Shown: piece by piece, positions 49,871-62,999 of the stretch | Layout: each line of letters opens with the position of its first letter | Position numbering within the stretch: the stretch's first letter is position 1 | From: Paracentrotus lividus | Taxonomy: Eukaryota; Echinodermata; Echinoidea; Camarodonta; Echinidae | Length of the DNA stretch: 64,000 nucleotides | Reading direction: 5' to 3' | NCBI GenBank assembly: GCA_940671915.1 | Contig: CALNVZ010003430.1 | Coordinates: 23,395,600-23,459,599, forward strand | Notes under the pieces: model-generated | The model's input: only the letters and a program-made list of their open reading frames with translations | What the model was told of the DNA's origin: nothing | Database searches by the model: none | Made by a program: the position numbers and the translations under genes

Positions 49871-52800
49871 ACAGGATCCAACGGTGCAAACATGAAATCA
49901 TTACAGAAATGACATGACATTACTGTAACACTTGTCTCAGCACATTCATCACACTCTCACACCATTACTACCCCCTACTGTGACCCTAATCATAAGAAAC
50001 AGAATCGGGAACAACCCAGTAGCAACACCTTGCATGCTGACATCGTGGCTTCTGGAATGCTTTATGATCCCTCATCGATGTCGAGTTCGTTTGCCCCTGC
50101 CCTAGCCTTGCACAGATATTTTTGGGGCTGGGACAGAGGTTAGAATAATGGGTCAAAAGTGTAGCAGTTGCAGATATAGGAAAAGGGGGGTAAACCCCCA
50201 CACCTATACTTTTCACCATTAATATACTAGCCACACAATCATCATGTATCAAATAGAAAGTATAAATTAGAACTTGGCTAGAAAAGGTAAAGGAGAAGAA
50301 ATTTATCTAAATATACCCTCATTCTCACAGCCTTCTTACATTTTCTTGTTTGGTACTTAAATCCCACCTTTTCATTTATTTTCAGTTGTCCAGTACACAT
50401 CACGGGCCCCCAACATTTAACTTGGACCCCCCCTGCATTTTAATGTTTTAGCAAGGGCCATTAAATGCAAATAAAACATACAAAATTTATGGGAAAAAAA
50501 AAATCCAGTATGGAGCCTGCTTTCTGAACTACATTTTAATTAGAAAAAGTGATAAAAAATGACTAGATAGCTCTCCGTCCTTTCTTTAATACTTTTGATT
50601 GGTAAGCGAAACCCACTCCCCCTCCTAGTATATGTCTGACCCAATAGTCAGGTTGTATATGCTAGAAATAGCTAGCTGTTTAGGGGTTTGTGTATCACCT
50701 GTCGGTTACATGCTGATATCTAGTTAGTTTGACACAATGTTGTATGCTAAATGCCAGAAAGACTTTAATACATTCAGAGTAAACATCCCTTTGGCTCTGA
50801 AAAGACCATGTATTAACTAGTTTGAACCTGCATGTGACAGGTTAGCTTGTAATAAGTCTGGATGATACAGACAAACTTAATATACTTATAGGAGGAGATA
50901 TACATTGCATAGTCATGCTCTATATATTTCAAATTAGGGACCCATCTTAACAAATGCTTATTGAGTAGGATTTTTAAAAAAGGGCATGAGTCTGAAAGCT
51001 AGGCTACAGTTTAAGGGTCAGCAAATCAGCAAAATGAAACAAACCCATCTAATATGAATTCTTAAGCATGCCATTTAAGGGTATAGGCCTACATTTATAA
51101 CTATATGTTCTGGTCATGATTGAATAAACCAATAAAAACTTTATTAAATATACTTAAGTAACCCAAATCTTTACCAAGGGCTTAAAGAAACACAAATGGT
51201 GGTATTAACAGAAAATGTGAAATTCAATTCCTTACATGCAATAAAGAAAACAACAACAACAAAAACAAAAAACCGGACTAAGACTTTAGACAGTACTATT
51301 TATAGAATAGAAAGGATCCCTCGAATATCAAAAAGGAAATAAATTAAGGAAGGAAATATGAATATGGTGAAAGCAAAGAAAAGCAACCAACTGATTTCTG
51401 TTGGACTAATCAGCCTTATCAAGTTCATTACAGATCTGTAGTGTGATAGACAATGAATGGTTATCCAGTAAGTATCGAATGACTTCTACATCTGGTTAAG
51501 AAGGTGACTCAAAAAACTAGGCTGGCTTCCACTAAAACTATGTCTACATCATAGGTCAGATTTGTAGATCATGCATTCAGACGGGTACTTAGTAGCCTAC
51601 TTTTGCTTTAGGAAGAATAAGAATGAGTTTTTTTCGTTTTCATAAAATAGTCCAGGATAAAAAAAAAATTTGTAACTGTTTCTGGTGATGTTATACTGTA
51701 CCGGGTACATTATATCCAATATCTAACCCTTAAACATATTCAGAGGCATAGTTCTTCAGGTGTAGATCCACGATGTTGAAGGGGTCGCAAGCTGCAGTAC
51801 CCAATTTTTGGTGGGGGGGGGGCATTTTTCTTTAAATTTCTGGTTGAAAGGGGGCAGGCCCGTTACCCCCTGATCTGTGCCTAATGTTGTTAAACTACCA
51901 AAAACTAGTTCACTTTGATCTTGAAATATTGTGAGAGATCTGGAAATTGGAACACCCTTCCCCAAAATCTGAATTCCTCCCTGAATATGGGTGTAAAGCA
52001 TTTTGGAACAGATGGAAAACTTGTCGATTATAAACAGCCTATATGTGTCAGCTGTACTTCAAGCCGAGCCTGATTTTTGGTGGCCAAACCTTGTGATTAA
52101 CCACCAAAATATCACAATTGCTCGGTGCGTCATTTGTAAATTATTTTACCCGCTGTTTCACGTTTGGACTCCCCCGACTGGCCTTGAGAAGAGTACTGCA
52201 TCCTCCTAAATAATCGCTTTTCCTCTACCAGTGAGTTTGGAGAAGTGTTTGACAAAAAGGCGAACTTCTGTCATTTAAAGGTGAACTTTCTCGAATTGCG
52301 TGCCCATGTACGAAGAGATTATAAATGCATTATGTGATTCTGAAGGTCATGAAATAAGCAAAGAATGCAATAAATTTAATTCAATATGCATTCAATGTAG
52401 AGTGATGCCCTATTTTTGCTGATCTATCAAAAAATGGCTGATCACAATACATATCGCCCCCAAAGATAAACTAAGACTAGTAAGAGAGAAATAGAAACAT
52501 TTACTGGTGATAGTTATACCCTTATAGTTTCTTAACTTTAACACATATTGACAATTATTGAGATGTCAATTTAATGAATAAATGTCCTGCTGAAGTCTCT
52601 TTCAACTTGCTCCTCAAGGATTGAGATACCCCTGCCCTAAATTCCAGTTTTAAATCCTGCATGGGGTTTAGTACACAACAGGTTAAGCCACTGTCTGTTT
52701 TAATAAAGCAATGGTACTTAGACTTTAAGTCCTATAATCCCGGACTGTCACTATCACAAGCAACTGCCCACCTGTAACAAACGTAGATCCACCCTAACAA

Positions 52801-54379
52801 CCCGCAAGCAAAATATAATCCCAACTGGAAAAATAGAAAGAAACCACCCCCAAGATAGGTCTGGGCTTCTTTGAAAACATTGCAGCTCTACAAGAGAGTG
52901 GCTAATAGAGATGAAAGGAAATAGGTAGCAAAAAGAAGAAAGAGAATGGAGAGACAGAAAAAGATAGACAGGATTTTGCAGATGGACAGAAAGAAAGAAA
53001 AAGGAAAGAAAAAAAAAAGAGATACAGAAAATTAGCTAAAGAGGAATGAAAGGGGCCGGTCGCAAATTACACAGAAGCTGATAAAAAAAAAAGAAAAAAG
53101 AACAAAAAGAAGAAAAAGAGAAATAGCAACAAACAAAGAAAAAGACAAAGAGAAAGAGAGAGGGGTATAATGAAACACGGGTCTCACAGATTTATATCAA
53201 CTCATTTTGGGACTGTGATGTTCACAAAGGAGATATGACATTAATTGTCCCCTAAAACTCAATTTTGTCAATATAGCCCCTCCCCTTTCATAATCACTGG
53301 GTTAGATGACAGAGAAAGAGAAACAAAAGTAGAAAGAAGAAAGATAAAAAGGATAGTCATAAAGCTTTTATGTTTTCATTTCTTTATTAAACAGACATGT
53401 CCTTCTCTATCTGTCATTATCCCCACCAGTTGTAAGAAGCCCAAGGACTAGAAGCAGTTCTTCCAAACATTGGGGATAAACTCTGTTGGACTTGACTATG
53501 GGCGATATACTTTGTTACAGTCAAATCTAGAGCATCGTTCCAGTCACATTTCAGAATTGTCTCCTAACCAGTCACTAATGTTCAGTTCGCAGTAATGTAA
53601 CTTCTTCTTTTTTTTGGAGACTGTCTCGGTGATCTAATTGGGCATTACCTTCATCCACCCCAAAGAAGTCATCTATTCCACAAAGGAATCTTGTATGTTT
53701 TTGAGAGGCAAATGGATTTTGATACACAATTCAAAGTATTAATTTTTATTATTGAATAATTGCGAAATTTAAAGCAACAAAGCTCCTAGTTCAGCGGACT
53801 GTGATGCTTCATGATTCAAACCAATGTTGATTTGATGTCCTAAAAAAAAGTGAATATTGCTGAATCAAACTTTTCTTCATTTTCTTTAAAAATATGCATG
53901 ATATCGAGAGCCAGAACACTTTTCAATTTTGTATTATGTACTTTAAAGGAAAGTTAATGCCTCACTTGCTCACAAAGGACACTACTATGAGGTGAAAGAA
54001 GGTATGCTGTCAAATGTTTGAAAAGATATCATCTTAAAAATAAAAAAAATGCTGATTAGCAAGATCATCCAATTTGTGAGTCTGGTAGACAAGACTAGTC
54101 AGTAAATCAGAGACGCGTGCCATCTAGGTAACTTTCAGGGATGGAACACCAGACAAACAATTCTATTTTTCTCCAATTTTTTCCCCCTCCTACTCCTCCT
54201 CCGGAACTCACGCCAACACCCCACCCGTGTCCAGCACATGCTCTGATGATGGATGGGTCTATGACAATTTTTGACAAAAAGAGTCCTTGCTTGGAAGGTT
54301 CGAACTTTATAGTTCTGACAGTTTGGAAAAAATTCTGGAGAGAAGACCAGGATATGTACAAGTTCATAGGAAGTGAATT

Positions 54380-55016
54380 AAAGATGACATTGGTAGTGAT
54401 GATCAATATGATAATGATGATGGTGATGTTGATGGTGTGAATGATGATGATGATAATGATGGTGATAATGATGGTGATGATGATGGTGATGACGACAGTG
54501 ATGGTGATGATGATGATGTTGATGACAATAGTGGTGGTCATGATAGTAAAGATGGTGATGGTGGTAATAGGCGCTGCTGCACTAGCTCGAGCTAAAAAAT
54601 AGCGCGCTAATTGGTGGATCGGGAAAAAAGCCTGAAAAAAGAAACCGGTCCTGCACTAGCTTAAGCTATTTTAAAATTTCGCTTTAACGACCAAACCCGA
54701 CCTTGACCAAACAAGCCAGATGTGTATTGCACAACTGGTAATTACCGCTAGCTTCTACACTCACAGGTGCACGATTTCGAAATTAGCTCGAGCTAGTGCA
54801 GCAAAAAACCGCAAACAAGCTCGAGTTTTTTCAAAAAAACCTAAGATGACTCAGGTTTGAATTTCCTCCAAATTAGCGCGCTATTTGACCACAAAGTCGG
54901 ATCTGCTCTGATCGAGCTAATTCATCAGATCACAAATAGCGCGCTATTTAAAATAGCTCGAGCTAGTGCAGCAGCGCCTAATGATAGTGATAGTAAAGAT
55001 GGTATTGGGGTGATGA

Positions 55017-55048
<32 letters not shown>

Positions 55049-55190
55049 ATAATGATGGTAATGATGGTGTTAGGGTAAAGATGGTGGTGATGATGATGAT
55101 GATAATGATGATGGTGGTGATAGTGATGATGAAGATGGAGATGATGATAATGATGGTGATGATGATAAGGATGATGAGGATGATGGCGGT
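54380..55190. repeat. (GATG/GGTGAT)n microsatellite split by an insertion
   Basis: GAT/GGT trinucleotides occupy 54395-54565 and 54985-55190, with a 409-bp fold-back element between them. Frames rich in M, V, H or I on either strand come from the repeat. Confidence 0.88.
54570..54978. mobile_element. 409-bp fold-back MITE rich in CTCGAG and GCGCGC
   Basis: The left end is GGCGCTGCTGCACTAGCTCG and the complement of the right end is identical over those 20 bases. The inverted repeat continues through AGCTA and TAGCGCGCTA with small gaps. A second, inner pair (CTGCACTAGCTTAAGCTA near 54651, TTAGCTCGAGCTAGTGCAGC near 54784) makes it a nested palindrome. It is flanked by TA, or TAATA against TAATG, so the exact target duplication is ambiguous. 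No coding capacity. Confidence 0.75.
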
Positions 55191-55327
55191 GAAGTTGGTA
55201 GTGTTGCACCAATGACGACAATAATGCTTCAAAATAGGCTCACAAGCCATGTCAAGACTGACAAAAGACAAAATGTTTGTATGGAGTTGTTTCTATGGTG
55301 ACTACACTCAAGGATGTACAGTCTTAC

Positions 55328-55386
55328 CTTTGCTCTCTCTAATCTCTGTCTTTGTTCATGGAATGCTGGCGTTGTGGCTTTGAGGG
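55328..55386 (-). CDS. MRTF exon: RPEL1-RPEL2 linker
   Basis: Acceptor TCTTACAG before 55386 and donor GTAAGACTG after 55328. With the split codon it encodes PLKATTPAFHEQRQRLERAK (residues 22-41), which aligns with PPLKSPAAFHEQRRSLERA of vertebrate MRTF between the first two RPEL motifs. The actin-binding array relies on this spacing. The exon is only 59 bp and is isolated by introns of 7.5 and 18.2 kb. Its phases (1 in, 0 out) match both neighbours. Confidence 0.92.
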
Positions 55387-56572
55387 CTGTAAGAAATTAA
55401 TCAAGAATAACAATAACGAGTTAGTATTCATTTTATAAAAGTAGCAGACAGCATCATTATGAATATAGTACTGAACAAAATCAAAATTGGAAAATGGTCT
55501 GCAAAGAGCTACAATGATGAGAAGTCGTACACTTTTACTAGAATTTAATGCCTTTATAAAATATTGACTTACCATTTATACCAATAAACCTTTGACAAGT
55601 TACATCAAATGGGCTATACAGAGAAGAACATTAATCGATTGATAACTTTTACCAAATGGAACTGGGTAGGGTTTCACCAAGTCGTTCGTAAGTTACAAGC
55701 AACTTCATGAGCAACTGATGATCGATTTTTGCGCTAAATGATTGAGAATGTGATTAATGCAGCACCCATGTTCAACATGTTCCAGTTGTTTGAAAAGTCA
55801 TTTATATTTACAAATGATTTGATGACACACAACCCATGTTTAATACAAAATGTCACAATTACAGATTGAATGGCGAACCTGTACAATTATACTATTATTT
55901 CTTAGACCAGTTTAGAGACATTATTCAGAATCTCTCATCATGAGTTTGCTCCTTGAGCTGGGTATACCGGGTATACTGAGTATAACTCACTTTCCTCTGG
56001 TATCTGGAGACGAAGGCTGATCTTAAAATCCATAACAGGAGAGAGAGAGGCATGATGGGTAGCCATTAAACCATGAGGTAATCCAATAATATGGTATCCT
56101 CAAAGAGAATGTAACCACAAGGTCCATGGAATTAAATCGGTTGCCAAAAAACTTCAAGACATCAACGGACACCACAATACTGGTAGGGGCAGACGATGAG
56201 GTAAGAATAATGTCATGTGCTCCAGGAAGGTTCTTCAAATCATTAAACTTTTGAAGTCATCAAACACCTTCCATGTGATTGAAAAGTTATTCCAATTTGT
56301 AAAAGAGGACTTTTTTATTACTGAAGTGATCGTCCATCCAGGAGCCAAAGTGGGAAAAGATTCTTGACAATCCAGCAAAATACCATGACTTGACAAAGGT
56401 CCCTAGAAACACAAGATTGTACAATAAACTCTCAGAATAAAGTTCTGTAAGAATTTGAAAGATTTGTCCCATCAAAAAACTATTCTGCATCGATTGGAAA
56501 GTTGGTTAGAAGTTGGTCCAAGCACTGGCAATACACTCTATGTCTATTCTACATGCACGAGCTGACGTCACA

Positions 56573-57224
56573 TTTTGTTGAAGATAGTTCAAGATATCCG
56601 AAGAGATTGACTACAACTAAAACCACTGGCTGCAAGTGGTGGAAGTATGGCACCGGTTTTAGATGTGGTAGTGGTAGTTCTGGTGGAGTTGGTGGTGGTG
56701 GGGGTGGTGGTGGTGGTAAAGGTCTACAGACTCTCCTCAACAAGATAACTCTTCTTCTTGAAGCTACATCTTGGAGGAGAATGAAGCAAGATTCTTGAGA
56801 GATGAAAAGTGATGCAGGTTAAGATGGAGAAAAGAGAGAAAGGTAAAGAGTGAGGCAGATGCCAACAAGATTCATTACCGGACAAAGTGGTGTGGGGGCA
56901 GATGAGAAGGGGTGTGGGGGGACGGAAAGGGGTAAAAGAGAATACCAGTGGATTCTTAGCGGTGGGTAATGATGGGGAGGGGTAATGAGAGGAGGGAGTA
57001 CAAGATACAAACTATGCAGGGAGACAAGGACAGAGAGAAGGCAAAATAATAAAGCTGAGATTCCTTGCGGATGGTAAGTGATGCGGTCTTCGGAGGAGAG
57101 AGGAGGAGGGAGGGCGAGATGCCAAAGAGTGCATCATCATCATCATGATATTATAGCTGGAGTCATTAATATCAGGCTATTATTTATCATATGGATTGAT
57201 GGCTGGGAGGAGTGAAACAGCTAC

Positions 57225-57259
<35 letters not shown>

Positions 57260-58683
57260 GAGAGAGAGTGGAAGATGGAAGATAAATGAAAGATAGCAAG
57301 AGAGACTTTAATAGATAACTGACACAGATCTATATAAAAGTTTGATGAACTTCTCGCTATTATATTTGGCATAAAGCAATAGGCTTCATGTAACATGGGA
57401 TAGAGAGTCTAATAGGCATAGGAAACATTAACCGAAGGCCAAAAAAAAAAAGTGGAAATTTAAGCTCAGCTCAATATTAAAATAGTACTAATTGTTGTGG
57501 GAAAAAAAGGTTTATGAAGAGTATTCATGATAATAAGTGAAAAAGTAACATGAATAAAAGGTTGTGGGAAGGAGAGGGGGAAGCGAGGGGGAGGGGTAGG
57601 GATGTGAAATGACTATGGAATGCTTGTCCTCATGACATCCACGAAGGATGTTACAAGCTTGCATCTAACCACACAACTCCAGGTCTTGCCAGCTCGCGAT
57701 GTGACGTCACCCTGCCAGAGCTACAAGTATGACATCAATGCTGTCTACAACCCCTGTCCTGCATGCTCGATAGACTGATTCGGAAAAGATGGAGGGAACG
57801 TACAACATGATTACACTCAATTGAAAGAGACGATAGTGGAGGGGACCTTTCGGTAGTGATGTGTTACACTTTAAGCGGCTATCAGGCAGCTATTTACAAA
57901 AATAAAGATACAAATCACGGAGGAAACTGAAAGGGAATGCAGAGAGAAAGTTGATGAGGGATGAGCGATGACGTCAAAAGTCAAATATTCATCTCGCCTC
58001 TCAAAGACTTGAATCATTGTGGTCTGGTGAAGAGAGTAACAGCGTGGGCTTACATTCCCTTGATGAATTATGATACATGGAGGAGGTTTAAGACCTATTA
58101 TCCATCCAGGTCTTTCCAGGAGCCGTTCATATAGAATAGGCAGAGGGCGGTTAGAGAAACTAAGAAATGCATGAAGAAAGAGAATGAATTTTTGATGAGA
58201 GAGTAATATGGAATGACAAGCGATACCAGGTATAAGTTCATTGCAATACAGGGGCATCTGGAAATAAAAAGAGGAGAAAACAGAAGTTTAAGAAGGCATC
58301 AGAAAAGACAGGATCCTATGAAAATACGACTGAAATAGAAAAGGGATAGATGAGGATAGTATCATGGCTAAAATCCTACAAAGGATGGCAACAGATGAAG
58401 AAAATGAAACAAAGAAAGAGATAAAAAATGATAACAGGAATAACGGCAGAGATAAAAAGACAGAAAGAAAGAGAAACAGTCACAGACAGGTACGAAAATT
58501 TAGATACATGTCCATAGATACAGAGAGAAAGGGAGAGATAGATAGAGTGAGAATTAGATACAGATAGAGTAGGACAGAGGGAGAGACACCAGTAAGTGGT
58601 TAAGAAAAGAAAATGAGCATCTGAGCTAACCATCTTCAGGATCTCATAACAATGTGTGGAATGTAGCTCTCGGGATGACGTCA
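56573..58683. promoter_or_regulatory. Cluster of four palindromic CRE sites (TGACGTCA)
   Basis: TGACGTCA occurs at 56573-56580, 57702-57709, 57969-57976 and 58676-58683, each in a different context (GAGC-CATT, CGATG-CCCT, GCGA-AAAG, GGGA-CATG). They are therefore not copies of one repeat. This is the binding site of CREB/ATF bZIP proteins. I saw no other perfect copy in the window. Enhancer or alternative-promoter function for MRTF is inferred. Confidence 0.45.
57229..57254. repeat. (GA)n microsatellite
   Basis: About 26 bp of GA, followed by further GA-rich sequence to 57270. Intronic. Confidence 0.8.
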
Positions 58684-60952
58684 CATGGGTAGAGAGTACA
58701 ACGGAAAACTGAGCTTCCTTCTCTAATGATCGCATCACCACCACCACCACCTCCAACACCAGTCTCATATACACTGCCCACCCCTCCGTAGCATCTTCCA
58801 CCAAAGCTATCACCATCAACCCCCCCCCCCCCCCAGAGAAAAAAAGGGAAATGAAAATGCTTCACCCTGGTATTTAAAGGGACTGTTAACTTTATGGCGG
58901 GATTAAAAAAAAATCTCTTCCAGTTAATGTTGTAATTATAATTGCACCTTTAGGTTAGAAAGAATTACGCTGAGATTTTGAAGGTAATCAGTTGCTTAAT
59001 TGCCGAGATATTGATGATGAATACACCAATGTCATGTTAAAGCATCCCGTGGTACGCTCAAGTTAACGCTGTGGGGGGGGGAATAATCATACTCCAAGAA
59101 ATAGGACAGAGGTGTAGGGTTAGGTGTAGATTTTTGAGGGGGGGGGTAGGTGTCTGGGGAATAGTGTCCTAGAACCTCACTTCCACATCATCACAATATA
59201 CCACCCCCCCACCACTGAAGTTCCAACACTATTTCCCCACGCTGTCATCACCATCCGCTCCACCCCACCCACCGCCATGGTAATAGTACAATCTTTCTTC
59301 TAGCGCCCCTCCCTCGTGGTATGGAATAAATTCATTGCTGAAGAATGTTCTGTATATCTGTGGATGCAAACTGACAGGATAGTCTTAACATGCATAATCA
59401 TGTTACACATTGATTATGTCATCGCCTCAATATAGGTTGTACATGTAGTATGCTATTTCAATTGTGCAAGGAAAGATAAAAACTTAGGTTATCATTTTAT
59501 GATTGATTTTCGGTTACTCATCCTTATTGGGCTAAATTAATTAATTTGATAATTTTCTAGTCTCAATCCTAATATATTAAATAGGAATATAACTGCTTGA
59601 TTTATACTAAATCACATCCTTAATGCCATTTATGTCTTTGAACTGGTATCAGTGGCTATTAATTCAACTGAGTGCTATGATTCATCAAGAATACATTTTA
59701 CGTTTATTGGTTTAGTCCCACATATACATTTTGCATGATGCCTTGTCTCAGACATCAAAGTACTCGTACAGATTCCATGGAAATATATGGTTACATATTT
59801 TTGTGGATATATTAAATGTAAATCAGATTCATTCTTCTCGTTAGCATGATTACAAAAAACTTAAAATTCTTCTACCACTGCCTGTCATGCCTGCAATATC
59901 ACGAAAAATGGGGTTAGATTCGGGGGGGGGGGTACAACCTAATCATAGACAAATCAAGAGGATGTCGACGATGTAACAATTGGCGAGACGGAATTCATAG
60001 ATGACTCCGTCCACAGAGAAGGTGCTAATCCTAAACAGTCTGCCCAACAGCGACTCAAATTCCTGCTCAAAATTCCACCAATACATCATCAGGCTGATAA
60101 ATGTCTTTCCTGAAAAATGACGTCTACTTGGACCTGTGGCGACAGAATGGGCCTCATTCGGTTCGTCTCATTTTCTCTTTAATACCACGCTTAAAATATG
60201 TTTGGGAATTCATAAAACAAGGTTAAATATAACATAGAGTCTATGTTTACAACCAAGAAAGCATTTTTGAGATCTTTTAACATGATTATTAGAAAAAGGC
60301 AACGATTACTTCCTTGAAAAGTATTTATACGCTTTCCAAATAACACTGGGTGACGTGACACAAATACAAGCAAAATGTGTGCGGTATTTACATAATACAT
60401 TGATAGATTGACAAGGTGCGTGACACTTTTGAGTGACGTTTTGATGGCCAGAATTAGAAATGACCAATCCCATGATAATATATTTGTGTTGATTGCACAT
60501 ACCACAACTAGGATAGGCTGGTTAGCAAGAAAACTAAAAACGCCTACCCTGTGCCCGGTAGGCTTGGAATGACTGTTTGCGAGGGAGTAGGACAGGGCTT
60601 TTATTTGTATTGAAGGTAATTGATGGGGAGTTGTAAAGGATGAAATATCAACTATCAAACTAAATGTCATTAAATAGCTCTTAACAAGAAGATGGACTAA
60701 TAAACTATAAGCATAGCAGTGTCTATTTATCATACTTGTAGGAATAAATCATTTCGAATCATGATTTATTGTCACTTTATTCCATCAAATTTACATCTCT
60801 AAAATATTTATCTTTTAATTCCTTTGTCAAATCTATGAACACATTTCCATGTATTACAAGGGAGCTAAAAGAATCAATATCACCAGCTCAAAAGTGAACT
60901 TTGACCTTTTTCAAACATTATCTTCATAAGATGTGAAACTACTGAGTCACAT

Positions 60953-61012
60953 GATTTCAGGTAGGAGTCACCTGATTTCAGGCAGGGGTCATCTGATTTC
61001 AAGAAGGAACCC
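60953..61012. repeat. 21-bp triplicate repeat
   Basis: Three units of the form TGATTTCAGGYAGGRGTCAYC in tandem, the last partly decayed. Intronic to MRTF. Confidence 0.65.
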
Positions 61013-62933
61013 CAAAAGAGTCATTGCTTTTATTTCTCTCTATGTATTATGTGACTATCCATTAAATTAGTACTTACATGATATGTGAGTGTATGTGTTT
61101 TACTCTATAAATTCAAATATTGTAAACAGTGACTTTAAATTTCCCCAACTTCTGACTTTTAAATAGACCCTAATGATAGAGATAGTGTGAGGCATATACC
61201 CATGGTCTTCAAAGAGTGCATAAAGTGGAGACTGAATTGAGGAGACTAAGATTGGCTATATACTGTAGCAGTGGGAAGAAGTTCAGTCTTCCCACTTGGC
61301 ATTGCAACATTTGTTCAAGAGTCAAATTGGAGTCTATGTTCACAGACTAGTGGAGAGCTGGGGAGGGAAATTTGGGAATGGGAGGAGATGGGATGGGGTT
61401 GGGAGGGGGGGGGGGTACAAACATTGGGAGAAAGGGGTGTAATAGGGCACTAAGAGGGGTCTCTAGAGAGGACAGAAGCACCCCTGTCCCATACAGGTGT
61501 ACAACCCATCCATCTAGACAGTCAGCCCTTGACACCACCCCTGTACAGGTGGCAATCTAGACACGCAAACGGCCAACGCATCGTCGTCAAAGGGAACATC
61601 GCCCTCTAATTGACGATGACAACCCGTACAATGATGCCTTTTCTCTGCCCCTAATACGTTCACTTCCTCTTTCGACTCTGAACAAACTTTTAACAGATTT
61701 ACCCTTGTATTTGGTGGTATTTTGGACTGTTTTATCTATTTTGGATGTATGAATCTTATCCGCAGGATTTGTGTTTGAAACCAGTCGGATCCGTTTCGAC
61801 CAAATCTTGACTTTGCAGCCCATCAAAAGAGATCCAAGGATTTGTAAAATGGAGGGAAGGGAGATACAGCTTTTCCATTTTTTCTTCCCTTTCACCAGAT
61901 TCTTGAAAACATAACATCAGATTGGTATATTTTGTTTAAAGATATTTCGTCCCCTCCATGAGATTTTCACCTCACACATTTTCGATCACCCAAACTTTAA
62001 AATAGCTTAGCTCCCAACCCCTTTTCAGTCAATGTTCTGAAAGTTAAGCAATGCATGTCAAAAGATATAAAACATCAAATTGAGCTTAAACTCTGAACAA
62101 CATTGTTTTAATCTATGTATCAACCCTATTCAAGCACGTTAAGTGAAAGGGATTAGTTTTCTTTTCTTTTTTTTTCCTCCATTTTTTTGAGGGGGGGGGA
62201 GGGGTTTCGAGCATATGAGGAAGGGGTGGTATACATAGACTGTGTTGTGACAGAGTAGATCTAGGCTTAGTGTAATGTTGTGTGGACTGTCCACTGGTGG
62301 GTAAAGCCAGGTCAATGTCAGGGTCAACTGTGGGGGATGATTTCTTTTCCAGAATACTACCAATCTTAGCCCCCTCTTGGAGAGCGTCCTAACAGTGTGG
62401 ACAACTAACAGGTGTAATCAAAGGTTTAGAACCAGAAGGTACTTAACTCTTTGCCCGCCACATTAATTTTAAGCATAAAAAAGAAGACTTTTCTCTTTAA
62501 TTTTAAAACATTGTATAACAATATTTGCTTAGTATGAACTACAAGAAATTATGCCGCAGACCCGGTCCTAGCATTATTAGTGATTTTCAGATCTTTTGGC
62601 CCAGCAATTACAGAGAAAATGAATTATTACCATTGTATAGTTAATAAGTACAATTGTGACTATAGTCGAACTTGGCAGGCAAAGAGTTAATGTCGAAATA
62701 TAAGCATTAAGGCCTTCTAACGACTATCAACCTTCTAATCAAGTGACTTTCCGTAAAACTTCAATGTTATCCAATTGTCTTTTGTAGGTAGAAAATAGGT
62801 ATCTGCTCTTCCTGATTTCTTCACCTCAAAGTGTGCCACAGCTTGTGATCAAGACGGGCACTTCTGCTTTGGCGACTTTAGACAGTATTTAAATAATTTT
62901 GTGACAATAAACACAAGTATGATAGGTACTTAC

Positions 62934-62999
62934 GGGGCATGATGCCTTGGCTAACTAGCTCTTCTCGTGGTCTTCTTAACTTGAGACGGAGGGCCAGCA
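62934..62999 (-). CDS. MRTF exon: first RPEL motif (partial gene, 5' end outside)
   Basis: Acceptor TCTGCAG before 62999 and donor GTAAGTACC after 62934. It encodes LALRLKLRRPREELVSQGIM then P, with the first codon split (xTG, probably V or M). LKLRRPREELVSQGIMP is the first RPEL motif, nearly identical to LQQRRTREELVSQGIMP of vertebrate MRTF and here carrying the full RPxxEL core. In, phase 2; out, phase 1, which the 59-bp exon completes. The start codon and any N-terminal exon must lie beyond 64,000 on this strand, since no in-frame start with a splice donor is evident at 63000-64000. Joined from here, the seven exons give 1087 codons before the stop, a normal size for the family. Confidence 0.92.

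Larger units (their letters stand above)
37143..55327 (-). other. MRTF large intron (18.2 kb)
   Basis: Separates the RPEL1-2 linker exon from the RPEL2 exon; phase 0. I see no other coding exon on either strand. Contents: GA microsatellites, pyrimidine-rich tracts (39950-40110, 41940-42030), a degenerate repeat (42940-43165), a 501-bp transposon (47008-47508), an 84-bp minisatellite (49637-49870), and a GATG array with an inserted fold-back element (54380-55190). The 48,700-49,100 stretch is richer in GC and mixed words (CAGCGCTGAG, GGAGCGACAGGC) and could be regulatory or an alternative 5' exon. No splice-linked frame was found there. Confidence 0.7.
55387..62933 (-). other. MRTF intron (7.5 kb) with regulatory-looking cluster
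   Basis: Phase 1, between the RPEL1 exon and the linker exon. No other exon recognised. Contents: four perfect TGACGTCA sites (56573-58683), GA microsatellite (57229-57254), G-rich (56690-56720, 57570-57600) and C-rich (58820-58835) runs, and a 21-bp triple repeat at 60953-61012. Confidence 0.7.

Noticed and set aside
51756-52001. Frame and G-rich stretch (GGTGGGGGGGGGGCA) resembling repeat debris
   Set aside because: No paired ends or flanking duplication, so no element could be delimited.
59990-60180. Minus-strand frame reading about FESLLGRLFRISTFSVDGV, considered as an alternative MRTF exon
   Set aside because: No splice sites with matching phase and no similarity to the family; ends in a stop.
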